This document shows positions 1 through 7,049 of a DNA stretch of 9,186 nucleotides, piece by piece. Source of the stretch: Puniceicoccales bacterium (lineage in GTDB: Bacteria > Verrucomicrobiota > Verrucomicrobiia > Opitutales > LL51); NCBI GenBank assembly GCA_031276935.1, contig JAISMD010000063.1, positions 1-9,186 of the forward strand. The letters run 5' to 3'. The translations under genes were made by a program, and so were the position numbers. Position 1 is the first letter of the stretch. Each line of letters starts with the position of its first letter. Under the pieces are notes generated by a model. The model had not been told where the DNA came from and ran no database searches. It was given only the letters and a program-made list of their open reading frames with translations.

Positions 1-563
<563 letters not shown>

Positions 564-857
564 TTATTTAAAGACAGCGAGAAGGTCATCCTGTCGCACG
601 AGGAGGAACGTTTGGTCATCGTATTTTACCTCGGTGCCGCCGTACTTGCTGATCAAAACCTTATCGCCGACGGCGACGTCGAACGCCATGCGTTTACCAT
701 CGTCGTCCCGTTTACCGGTTCCGAGGGCAATTACGGTAGCCTCTTGGGACTTTTCCTTAGCGGCATCGGGTATAATAATACCGCCCTTAACCTGTTCCTT
801 TTCCTCGATTTGCTTTACGAGGAGACGATCTCCTAGGGGTTGAATATTTGTACTCAT
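564..857 (-). CDS. groES: Co-chaperonin GroES (10 kDa)
   Basis: The protein is 97 residues, the usual GroES length. It forms the heptameric lid that caps GroEL during the folding cycle. It begins with the family's typical [12 protein letters not shown] strand. The mobile loop that contacts GroEL is visible at about residues 17-36, including [16 protein letters not shown]. The roof and core segments [16 protein letters not shown] and the terminal DDLLAV are all present. The ATG at 857 gives the expected N-terminus, but no clear Shine-Dalgarno precedes it; the upstream bases are AT-rich. It lies 65 nt after dnaK and 45 nt before groEL on the same strand, so cotranscription is likely. A stem-loop lies in the dnaK-groES gap (886-909). 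Confidence 0.98.
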   Translation of the reverse strand: MSTNIQPLGDRLLVKQIEEKEQVKGGIIIPDAAKEKSQEATVIALGTGKRDDDGKRMAFDVAVGDKVLISKYGGTEVKYDDQTFLLVRQDDLLAVFK

Positions 858-885
858 AATTATATTAAGTTAAAAAATTTCAGAA

Positions 886-909
886 ATTCCATACGCTGCT
901 CGATGGAAT
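886..909 (-). promoter_or_regulatory. Stem-loop in dnaK-groES intergenic gap
   Basis: An exact inverted repeat ATTCCAT (886-892) / ATGGAAT (903-909) has 10 nt between its arms. An inner CG/CG pair adds two base pairs if one base (893) is bulged, leaving a 5-nt loop. It begins 13 nt after the dnaK stop and ends about 28 nt before the groES start. In the RNA it is followed by a T-rich stretch containing six consecutive Ts, but these start about 8 nt after the stem rather than directly at it. It could be a leaky terminator, an RNase processing or protection element that sets DnaK and GroE levels apart, or a protein-binding operator. It does not match the CIRCE (HrcA) sequence. The structure is seen; the role is inferred. 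Confidence 0.45.
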
Positions 910-922
910 CGACATGGGGAAA

Positions 923-2848
923 TTAATTGGATTTATTTTCATCGTCCACAACTTCAAAATTGGCGTCGACCACATTCTCCTCCGGTTTTTTGGTTTCCGT
1001 TTGCGGCGGTGGATTATTCTGGGCACTGCTCTGGACGTTTTTATACATTTCCTGGGCAACGTCCTGAAAAATTTTGGTTAGATTTTCGAAGGCTGATTTC
1101 ATTTCCTCCGTGGAAGCATTATGGTTTTCGATGACTTTTTTAGCGGCGGCGATGGCATCTTCCATTTTCTTCCTATCCGCTTCCTGCAATTTATCGCTCG
1201 TTTCCTTGAGTTGTTTTTCCGTTTGGTAGAGCAAGCTATCCAAATGGTTATGGGCTTCGATTTTTTCTTTTTCTTTGCGATCGGAGTCGGCGAACTGCTC
1301 TGCTTCTTTGCGGAATTTTTCTACTTCTTCGTCGGATAATCCGGATGCTCCGGTGATCGTAATCTTCTGATTTTTACCGCTACCGAGGTCCTTGGCGGTG
1401 ACGCTGAGAATTCCGTTGGCATTGATATCGAAGGTAACCTCGATTTGCGGAACGCCACGGGGAGCGATGGGAATACCGTCCAAGCGGAAAATACCGAGGG
1501 TTTTATTTTGGGAAGCGAGGGGGCGTTCACCCTGGAGAACCTTAATATCAACGGCGGTTTGATTATCGGCATAGGTCGAGAAGACCTGGGTTTTCTGTGT
1601 AGGAATCGTGGTATTGCGTTCGATCATAGCGGTGGAGGCACCGCCGGCGGTTTCGATGCCGAGGGTTAGGGGCGTGACGTCAAGCAACAGAACGTCGGTT
1701 ACTTCTCCCTTCAATACTCCACCCTGTATGGCAGCACCTATGGCGACGACTTCATCGGGGTTAACGCCCTGATGGGGTTCTTTTCCCGTGATGCCGTGGG
1801 CGATTTCCACCACCTTTGGCGAACGGGTCATACCACCGACTAGAACGAGTTCATCGACGTCCTTGGTGGACCAACCGGCATCTTTGAAGCAAGCATTGCA
1901 GGGGGATAGGGTACGCTGATAGAGAGGGTCACAAATCTTTTCCAATTGGGAACGGGTTAGGCTGACATTCAGATGCTTTGGCCCGGAACTATCGGCGCTG
2001 ATGAAGGGCAAATTAATTTCCGTTTGCAGGGCGGAAGACAGGGCGATTTTTGCTTTTTCCGCTTCTTCTTTTAGGCGTTGATGGGCAATGGGATCATTGC
2101 GTAGATCGATGCCATTTTCCCGTTTAAAGGTATCGGCGAGCCAATCGATGATGGCTTTATCCCAATCATCGCCACCGAGGAGTGTATCCCCATTGGTTGC
2201 CTTAACTTCGAAGACACCGTCGCCGATTTCGAGAACGGAAATATCAAAGGTACCGCCTCCGAGATCATAGACAGCAATTTTCTTTTCGCCCTTTTTATCG
2301 AGGCCATAGGCGAGGGAAGCGGCGGTCGGTTCATTGATAATACGGAGGACTTCCAATCCGGCGATGGTACCGGCATCCTTGGTGGCTTGCCGTTGGGAAT
2401 CGTTGAAATATGCGGGGACGGTAATGACGGCTTGGGTAATTTTTTCGCCCAAATAAGTTTCCGCATCGGCTTTCAATTTAGCGAGGATCATGGAAGAAAT
2501 TTGTTCCGGTGAAAAATTTTCCAATTTATCGCCAACTTTACATTGGATAGCGGCGTCGCCATTTTTCCCGGGGACGACTTTATAGGGTAAATTTCCGAGG
2601 ATATTTTGGATTTCTTCGTATTTATGTCCGATGAGGCGTTTGGCGGAAAAAATTGTATTTTCCGGGTTAGTGATGGCCTGACGCTTGGCGGCTTGACCGA
2701 CAAGACGGTCACCATTTTTCGTAAAAGCGACAACCGATGGCGTTGTGCGAGCGCCTTCGGAATTGGGAATAACAACGGCTTGGCCGCCTTCCATGACCGC
2801 CATGCATGAATTCGTCGTTCCTAAATCGATACCTAAAACCTTTGCCAT
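923..2848 (-). CDS. dnaK: Molecular chaperone DnaK (Hsp70)
   Basis: This complete 641-residue Hsp70 binds exposed hydrophobic segments of client proteins in an ATP-dependent cycle in the cytoplasm. The ATPase domain (about 1-383) shows GIDLGTTNS at 6-14, Lys70 in SAKRLIG, and the phosphate-binding DLGGGTFD with Thr200. The interdomain linker [10 protein letters not shown] starts at 385. The beta-sandwich substrate-binding domain and the alpha-helical lid (from about 505) follow, then a Pro/Gln/Asn-rich spacer and an acidic tail ending DDENKSN. GGDDWD near 225-230, instead of GGEDFD, fits the PVC bacteria (inference). The ATG at 2848 gives the canonical MAKVLGID start; the Shine-Dalgarno is poor. 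It heads dnaK-groES-groEL. The partners grpE and dnaJ are not in the window. A sigma-54-like promoter lies about 120-136 nt upstream. Confidence 0.99.
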   Translation of the reverse strand: MAKVLGIDLGTTNSCMAVMEGGQAVVIPNSEGARTTPSVVAFTKNGDRLVGQAAKRQAITNPENTIFSAKRLIGHKYEEIQNILGNLPYKVVPGKNGDAAIQCKVGDKLENFSPEQISSMILAKLKADAETYLGEKITQAVITVPAYFNDSQRQATKDAGTIAGLEVLRIINEPTAASLAYGLDKKGEKKIAVYDLGGGTFDISVLEIGDGVFEVKATNGDTLLGGDDWDKAIIDWLADTFKRENGIDLRNDPIAHQRLKEEAEKAKIALSSALQTEINLPFISADSSGPKHLNVSLTRSQLEKICDPLYQRTLSPCNACFKDAGWSTKDVDELVLVGGMTRSPKVVEIAHGITGKEPHQGVNPDEVVAIGAAIQGGVLKGEVTDVLLLDVTPLTLGIETAGGASTAMIERNTTIPTQKTQVFSTYADNQTAVDIKVLQGERPLASQNKTLGIFRLDGIPIAPRGVPQIEVTFDINANGILSVTAKDLGSGKNQKITITGASGLSDEEVEKFRKEAEQFADSDRKEKEKIEAHNHLDSLLYQTEKQLKETSDKLQEADRKKMEDAIAAAKKVIENHNASTEEMKSAFENLTKIFQDVAQEMYKNVQSSAQNNPPPQTETKKPEENVVDANFEVVDDENKSN

Positions 2849-2892
2849 AATATTTCTTTTTTAAATTGTTTTCCTTCTTTATTTCGTCTAGG

Positions 2893-2905
2893 CGTTCGAA
2901 CGTTC
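2893..2905. repeat. Overlapping palindromes in dnaK leader
   Basis: Within the presumed 5' untranslated region of dnaK, alternating GTTC/GAAC units form two overlapping perfect palindromes: CGTTCGAACG (2893-2902) and GAACGTTC (2898-2905). They lie about 45-57 bp upstream of the dnaK start and downstream of the candidate promoter at 2968-2984. That position would suit a repressor operator or a leader RNA element. The sequence is unlike CIRCE, and unlike a Gram-positive LexA box it has no 4-bp spacer. The palindromes are seen directly; the function is speculative. Confidence 0.3.
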
Positions 2906-2967
2906 AGAAAAGTTTTTCGGAGAACCTTCCGCGCATTCGTGTGCCAAAACATTCTATTAATAATAGA

Positions 2968-2984
2968 TAGCAATTTTCGTGCCA
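2968..2984 (-). promoter_or_regulatory. Candidate sigma-54 (-24/-12) promoter of dnaK
   Basis: Read on the minus strand, the sequence is TGGCACG-AAAA-TTGCTA. This equals the established RpoN consensus TGGCACG-N4-TTGCW at every defined position, with GG and GC separated by the required 10 bp. Transcription would start near 2958, giving a leader of about 110 nt before dnaK. Caution: the same bases also read as a sigma-70 promoter, TTGGCA (2985-2980), 17-bp spacer, TATTAA (2962-2957), matching 5/6 and 4/6. A second TTTTGGCAC copy lies 38 bp downstream (2949-2941), but its -12 element is off-register. No enhancer-binding-protein site was identified. Confidence 0.45.
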
Positions 2985-3025
2985 AAAATACAAAACAATG
3001 AAAAAAAACATTCTTTTTTGCATTT

Positions 3026-4414
3026 TTATTTTTTGGGATGCATTTCGAAATCGATGAGGCGTTTGAGTTCGACGCTGTATTCCAAAGGAAATTCCCGAAT
3101 GAGTTCGTTAACAAATCCGTTGACGCAAAGGCTCGTTGCCTGCCAAGGATCGATCCCTCGTTGTTGCAGGTAGAGCAGGCGTTCCTCATCAATTTTAGAG
3201 ACTTTTGCTTCGTGTTGTATGTGATGGCCAGCGCCATGGATGTCGATTTTAGGGTAAGTATCGCTGTGGCTAGCACCATCGATCAGCAGGGCGTCGCATT
3301 GTGAATTATTGCGACAATTTTTTAACTTTGGGTCGACATGGACGAGTCCGTGGTAGGAAGCTAAACCGTTCCCCTTGGAAATCGATTTGGAAACGATATT
3401 GGAAGTGGTATTGGAAGCGAGATGGATGACTTTTGCGCCCGTGCGCTGAATTTGTTGGTCGGAAGCGAGGGCGATGGAAAGAATTTCTCCGGAAGCACCT
3501 TCTCCGGCGAGGAGAATGGAGGGGTATTTCACGGTCAATTTTGAACCGATGTTGCAATCGATCCAACGAATTTGGGCATTTTCGTGGGCGATGCTACGTT
3601 TCGTAACAAGATTATAGACGTTATTGGACCAATTTTGGACCGTAATGTACTGAACTTTCGCATTTTTGAGGGCGATGACTTCGACGACAGCGGAATGGAG
3701 CGTAGCCGTTTCGAAGCGGGGGGCCGTACAACCTTCCATGTAGGTGAGTTCTGCGTCTTCATCGACGACGATGAGGGTACGTTCGAATTGGCCAAAACTT
3801 TCAGCATTTATGCGGAAATATGCCTGTAGCGGTTGCTTTACCTTAACGCCTTTCGGAACATAAATAAAACTCCCTCCACTGAAAACAGCAGCGTTGAGAG
3901 CGCTGAATTTATTATTCCCAATCGGGACCAGAGAAGCAAAATATTGGCGAAAAATTTGTGAATATTTTTTTAAGCCAACCGTTGAATCGACGAAAATGAC
4001 ACCCTTTTGTGCCAGGACGTCTTGCATACGATTATAGGCGGCTTCGCTGTCGAATTGGGCTTCGACGCCGGCGAGGAAACGGTGTTCCCGTTCCGGGATA
4101 CCGAGGCGATCAAATGTTGTTTTAATTTCGAGGGGGACGTCCTCCCAGGAGCGGCTTGGAACTTGATTATTGGCAAGATAGTAGCGAATTTTATGAAAAT
4201 CGAGGTTTTGGATACCGTAGGGTTCCAGGTTCCGGGGCATTGGCGTTGCTAAAAAAGTTTCAAGGGCTTGTAAGCGAAAGGCGCGTAGCCAGGGATCTTC
4301 CCCTTTAACATCGCTGATATAAGCTACGGTGGTTGGGTTGAGACCGATACCGGCATCGAAGGGATAACTCATATCAAAATGGAAATTTTCACTGGAAGCA
4401 TCACTGGTTTTCAT
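3026..4414 (-). CDS. sufB: Fe-S cluster assembly scaffold protein SufB
   Basis: SufB is the scaffold on which Fe-S clusters are built by the SUF complex before transfer to apoproteins. The protein is 462 residues, close to usual for SufB (E. coli 495). Key family positions are visible by alignment to E. coli SufB from memory: FRIN at 200-203 (R226/N228), EGCTAP with Cys229 (C254), QNW at 260-262 (Q285/W287), Lys272 (K303), SQCD with Cys373 (C405, the main cluster/persulfide residue), and QHEA with His401 and Glu402 (H433/E434). The ATG at 4414 has no good Shine-Dalgarno. It follows sufC by 153 nt, a gap long enough for its own promoter. sufD and sufS do not follow; the next gene is dnaK. All catalytic positions are retained, so it should be functional. 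Confidence 0.97.
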   Translation of the reverse strand: MKTSDASSENFHFDMSYPFDAGIGLNPTTVAYISDVKGEDPWLRAFRLQALETFLATPMPRNLEPYGIQNLDFHKIRYYLANNQVPSRSWEDVPLEIKTTFDRLGIPEREHRFLAGVEAQFDSEAAYNRMQDVLAQKGVIFVDSTVGLKKYSQIFRQYFASLVPIGNNKFSALNAAVFSGGSFIYVPKGVKVKQPLQAYFRINAESFGQFERTLIVVDEDAELTYMEGCTAPRFETATLHSAVVEVIALKNAKVQYITVQNWSNNVYNLVTKRSIAHENAQIRWIDCNIGSKLTVKYPSILLAGEGASGEILSIALASDQQIQRTGAKVIHLASNTTSNIVSKSISKGNGLASYHGLVHVDPKLKNCRNNSQCDALLIDGASHSDTYPKIDIHGAGHHIQHEAKVSKIDEERLLYLQQRGIDPWQATSLCVNGFVNELIREFPLEYSVELKRLIDFEMHPKK

Positions 4415-4465
4415 AGTTTATCTTGATTGGTAAAAATTGGCAACTCTGGGTAATGTTTGTAAAAC

Positions 4466-4526
4466 ACTTATGACGGTTGATTCGACGTCGTTTATATAAG
4501 GGAAAACTTATTAAGAAAAAACTTAT
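4466..4526. promoter_or_regulatory. ACTTAT repeat cluster upstream of sufB
   Basis: The 153-bp sufC-sufB gap contains ACTTAT at 4466-4471, 4506-4511 and 4521-4526. The last two sit in an extended AAAACTTAT direct repeat (4503-4511 and 4518-4526), spaced 15 bp. The same AAAACTTAT occurs at 5421-5429, upstream of sufC, in a palindrome. An 8-bp palindrome CGACGTCG (4483-4490) and an AT-rich TTATATAA are also present. On the minus strand weak promoter-like elements overlap these repeats, for example TTGCTA-N18-TTAATA. A binding site for an iron or Fe-S responsive regulator is plausible. The repeats are seen; the regulator is not identified. Confidence 0.3.
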
Positions 4527-4567
4527 ACTTTGTAGCAAAATCATTTTAGGAATGGATTTTTGAGAAA

Positions 4568-5320
4568 TTATTCCGGGGCAAGTTCTTCCCGGTCGAAGAG
4601 GAAGGCGTAGCCTTTTTTTTCCAATTCTTGAACGATTTCGGGCCCACCGGAAAGGGTGATTTTTCCGTCTTCGAGGATGTGGACTTTATGGGGAGCGATG
4701 TGGTCGAGAAGCCGCTGGTAATGGGTAATGACGAGGGCAGAAAAGTCGGAAGAATACAGCGATTTAATATTTTCGGCAACGATTTTTAGCGCGTCGATAT
4801 CCAGGCCGCTATCGATTTCGTCGAGAATGGCAAAGGAGGGCCTCAACATGAGCATTTGTAGGACTTCGCAGCGTTTTTTTTCCCCGCCAGAAAAACCATC
4901 ATTGATCGCCCGAGCCGAAAATTCACGGCGTAGACCAAGGCGATCCATATGGCCGTGGAGTAGCTCGTAAAACGCAACCGTCGTCATTTTTTTTTGCTGC
5001 GCATTCATAGCCGCCCGAATGAAGGTGGAAACGGATACGCCGGGGATTGCAACCGGATTTTGGTGGGCTAGAAAAATACCGCGTTGGGCGCGTTCTTCCG
5101 GGGGCAATTGCACCATATTTTCACCGTTGAAAACAATTTCGCCCCCGGTGACATGATAGTCGGGATAACCAACAATTGCTTTGGCTAGGGAGCTTTTGCC
5201 CCTACCATTTTTCCCCATGAGAACGTGAATTTCCCCTTTCGGAATGGACAGAGAAAAGTCATTTAAAACGCATTTTTCGCCGACATGAAGCGTTAGATGG
5301 CGAATTTCCAGGGCATTCAT
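4568..5320 (-). CDS. sufC: Fe-S cluster assembly ATPase SufC
   Basis: This cytosolic ABC-type ATPase partners with SufB and SufD and energises cluster assembly. From the ATG at 5320 it is 250 residues, matching the family (E. coli 248), starting MNALEIRHLTLHVGEK. An in-frame TTG at 5374 would add 18 atypical residues and is disfavoured. Motifs: Walker A GKNGRGKS (36-43), Q-loop Gln87 in FLAHQNPVAIPG, ABC signature FSGGEKKR (143-150), Walker B SFAILDEID (162-170), D-loop SGLD, and H-loop His200 in VITHY. The Walker A deviates from the usual GPNGSGKS at two variable positions (Lys37, Arg40), while the required Gly/Lys/Ser are intact. It precedes sufB, which is the reverse of the common sufBCD order. 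No Shine-Dalgarno is obvious. Confidence 0.97.
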   Translation of the reverse strand: MNALEIRHLTLHVGEKCVLNDFSLSIPKGEIHVLMGKNGRGKSSLAKAIVGYPDYHVTGGEIVFNGENMVQLPPEERAQRGIFLAHQNPVAIPGVSVSTFIRAAMNAQQKKMTTVAFYELLHGHMDRLGLRREFSARAINDGFSGGEKKRCEVLQMLMLRPSFAILDEIDSGLDIDALKIVAENIKSLYSSDFSALVITHYQRLLDHIAPHKVHILEDGKITLSGGPEIVQELEKKGYAFLFDREELAPE

Positions 5321-5646
5321 AGGTATAAAGAAATGGCAAAACAAAGGGCGGCAATCTTTTATTTCGAACGACAAATATTTTGGATTTTCTATAAGAAAAA
5401 ATAATATTTTATTATAAGTAAAAACTTATGCTTCCGAGATCCGCTCATGGCGAAATATGTAAAAATTTTACCTAATTTTCCGAAAAAATGGTCAAAGTTT
5501 TTAGTTCTAAAATCATAAAATAAAGGAAATCAACGGATATTGGTGAGCGAAATGAGTGTTTTGGAATCAAAATCGTCGAGAAATTTCGATCACTGTGCAA
5601 TTAGTATTGCTAAACTGGGCTTCTTTTTACACAATCGGCATAGATT
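5321..5646. other. Divergent intergenic region between sufC and the pilC-like gene
   Basis: This 326-bp AT-rich stretch carries the promoters of two divergent genes and no confident gene. It holds a TATAAT box with an overlapping palindrome facing sufC (5411-5429). A further short palindrome GTAAAA-A-TTTTAC lies at 5459-5471, and a related GTAAA-A-TTTAC overlaps the start of the pilC-like gene at 5650-5660. On the plus strand there is one small open frame (5552-5653). No structured RNA or rho-independent terminator was recognised. Confidence 0.6.
5411..5429 (-). promoter_or_regulatory. sufC -10 box with overlapping operator-like palindrome
   Basis: On the minus strand a perfect -10 hexamer TATAAT (5416-5411) lies about 90 bp upstream of the sufC ATG. 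It overlaps a palindrome ATAAGT-AAAA-ACTTAT (5414-5429 on the plus strand). No good -35 hexamer is found at 16-18 bp, which could mean activator dependence or simply a weak promoter. A repressor bound to the palindrome would block RNA polymerase, as is known for Fe-S responsive repressors of suf operons in other bacteria. The ACTTAT half-site recurs upstream of sufB. The geometry is seen; the regulatory role is inferred. Confidence 0.4.
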
Positions 5647-5653
5647 ATGGTAA
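5552..5653 (+). CDS. Possible 33-residue upstream ORF overlapping the pilC-like start
   Basis: A short frame starting ATG 5552 (alternative in-frame GTG at 5543 or TTG at 5540) encodes MSVLESKSSRNFDHCA and so on, ending LHNRHRLW. Its TAA stop (5651-5653) lies just inside the next gene, in the overlap ATGGTAA. An AAGGAA sequence at 5523-5528 could serve the TTG/GTG start. The downstream gene lacks its own Shine-Dalgarno, so translational coupling is conceivable. The composition is not strongly protein-like and no family is recognised. It may be chance. Confidence 0.2.
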   Translation: MSVLESKSSRNFDHCAISIAKLGFFLHNRHRLW

Positions 5654-6864
5654 AATTTACGTATAAAGGACTGGATACGACCATGAAAAAAGTGTCCGGA
5701 ATGGTGGAGGCTAATGATCGGAAGGCGGCAATCGTAACGCTAAAAGCACGGGGAGTGAATGTGACATCCCTGGAGGAAACTACAGCCGGTGAAGGCAAAA
5801 AAAATGTGCATACCTTTTCGTCCGTTTCGGGCGGAAATAAAATGGCGCTCAATTTTTTACGAAAATTTTTGCAATTACATGCGGGTGGTCTTGCCATCGG
5901 TGATGCCATTCGAATTATGCGCTTGCGCCTCAAAAATCCTCAGGAAAAGCTACTGGCAGAGACGATCCATAGGGATGTTTGTGAGGGAAAAACCATTGCG
6001 GTGGCGATGCGTAACTTCCCAAATGTCTTCAATAGTAATACGATTTGCATGGTTGAAGCGGGGGAAAGAACGGGAAACTTAATCCCTACAGTCCGCAATT
6101 TAATTGATTTTCTGGAGACGAAACAGGCAATTAAGAAAAAATTTATCTCGGGAATGGCCTACCCGGCAACGGTCTGTACCATTGGCTTTGTCGTTGGAGT
6201 CATATTCATTTTTTTTGTCATGCCCCGCATCGGGCAAATGTTAAAAAGTCTCGGCGGTGAATTACCGTTCATTGCCAAAACTCTCCTTGTCGTGTCCAAC
6301 TATGCAATACAGTACTGGTGGCTAATTGGAATGATTTGTATCTTGCTGGTAACAGCTTTTTCCCTCTATGTCCATACGGCTACTGGGCGCTTTAATCTCG
6401 ACAAATGGTCTCTGAAAATCCCCCTTATAGGCAGTATTATCAAGGAGAATTTTTACTGTCAAACGGCCAATTTGATGTCGACGTTATTGGGGAGCGGGAT
6501 TAATACGACGGAGGCGATGATACTGGCGGAGAATGCGTCGGGGAATTTGTATTTCCGCGAACGGTTTATTGAGGCGAAGAAGATGATTCTTGACGGTGTA
6601 TCGGTGACACAGGCCTTCGAACGGCAAGGAATTTTCCCGGATTTAGGTCTCGATCTACTATCCGTTGGTGAGAATACGGGGGATTTGGCTTCGTCGTTGC
6701 AGGAGGTTTTCAAAATTTACCACGGCACGCTCCTTGACCACCTTAAACTATTAACGACGGCCGTAACAACGCTTTCAATGGGATTGGCATTTGCGTTCGT
6801 CGGCGTACTGGCATTCAGTGTGGTGCTAAGTGTTTTGAAAATGACTTCCTCCATAAAAATGTAG
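5647..6864 (+). CDS. Type II secretion / type IV pilus inner-membrane platform protein (GspF/PilC family)
   Basis: This polytopic inner-membrane protein connects the assembly ATPase to pilin or pseudopilin assembly. It has 405 residues, the family's normal size. The start MVKFTYKGLD at 5647 matches the typical N-terminus (FTYKA.D..G..V.G.VEA). Two T2SSF domains are visible, at about 70-193 and 273-394. Each has the family pattern: a G-x-x-x-x-D/E-A helix, EGKTIAVAM or DGVSVTQAF, and MVEAGERTGNL (134-144) or LLSVGENTGDL (337-347). Hydrophobic segments lie at about 172-192, 222-242 and 372-396. It stands alone: no GspE/PilB, PilT, pilin or secretin gene is adjacent, so pilus and secretion roles cannot be told apart. 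No Shine-Dalgarno precedes it. Confidence 0.93.
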   Translation: MVKFTYKGLDTTMKKVSGMVEANDRKAAIVTLKARGVNVTSLEETTAGEGKKNVHTFSSVSGGNKMALNFLRKFLQLHAGGLAIGDAIRIMRLRLKNPQEKLLAETIHRDVCEGKTIAVAMRNFPNVFNSNTICMVEAGERTGNLIPTVRNLIDFLETKQAIKKKFISGMAYPATVCTIGFVVGVIFIFFVMPRIGQMLKSLGGELPFIAKTLLVVSNYAIQYWWLIGMICILLVTAFSLYVHTATGRFNLDKWSLKIPLIGSIIKENFYCQTANLMSTLLGSGINTTEAMILAENASGNLYFRERFIEAKKMILDGVSVTQAFERQGIFPDLGLDLLSVGENTGDLASSLQEVFKIYHGTLLDHLKLLTTAVTTLSMGLAFAFVGVLAFSVVLSVLKMTSSIKM

Positions 6865-6897
6865 TTGCGACACCTAATATTGGGGGGAGATTTTTTT

Positions 6898-7029
6898 CTA
6901 AAAAACCGTTCCCAAAAAGTTTATGGCTTGGGATGAAGAGTAATAATTCCCATACACTTCGACCGCCGATGCGAGATTGCTGGTGTCTAAAACGGAAAAA
7001 GCGGTTGCCTTTTGAAGGAGTTTAGTCAA
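6898..7029 (-). CDS. Possible small minus-strand ORF, 43 residues, TTG start
   Basis: In the 185-bp gap between the pilC-like gene and ruvC, the minus strand is open from 7089 to the TAG at 6898-6900. There is no ATG, but a TTG at 7029 has GAAGGG 3 nt upstream. The peptide reads TKLLQKATAFSVLDTSNLAS, then AVEVYGNYYSSSQAINFLGTVF. Its composition (mixed aliphatic, Ser/Asn/Tyr, few rare residues) looks more protein-like than the shadow frames around it. No family is recognised. It could be a small protein, a remnant of a decayed gene, or chance. No promoter was identified. Confidence 0.2.
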   Translation of the reverse strand: MTKLLQKATAFSVLDTSNLASAVEVYGNYYSSSQAINFLGTVF

Positions 7030-7049
7030 TTTCCCTTCGAGGAAGAATA

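Noticed and set aside
858..922. CIRCE (HrcA) operator upstream of groES or dnaK
   Set aside because: I looked for TTAGCACTC-N9-GAGTGCTAA; the inverted repeat present is ATTCCAT-N10-ATGGAAT and does not match.
1121..2809. Several open frames of 60-131 codons overlapping dnaK on both strands
   Set aside because: The full 641-residue DnaK frame explains the region; the others are composition-driven shadows.
3002..3020. A-run/T-run hairpin after sufB as terminator
   Set aside because: The stem would be only A-T pairs around a 5-nt loop, with no GC pairs, so it is too weak to call.
5321..5374. Extending SufC upstream to the TTG at 5374
   Set aside because: The 18 added residues are unlike SufC N-termini, while the ATG at 5320 gives the canonical start and length.
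6910..6933. Inverted repeat TCCCAA-N12-TTGGGA after the pilC-like gene as terminator
   Set aside because: The stem is 6 bp with a long loop and there is no T-run after it on the plus strand.
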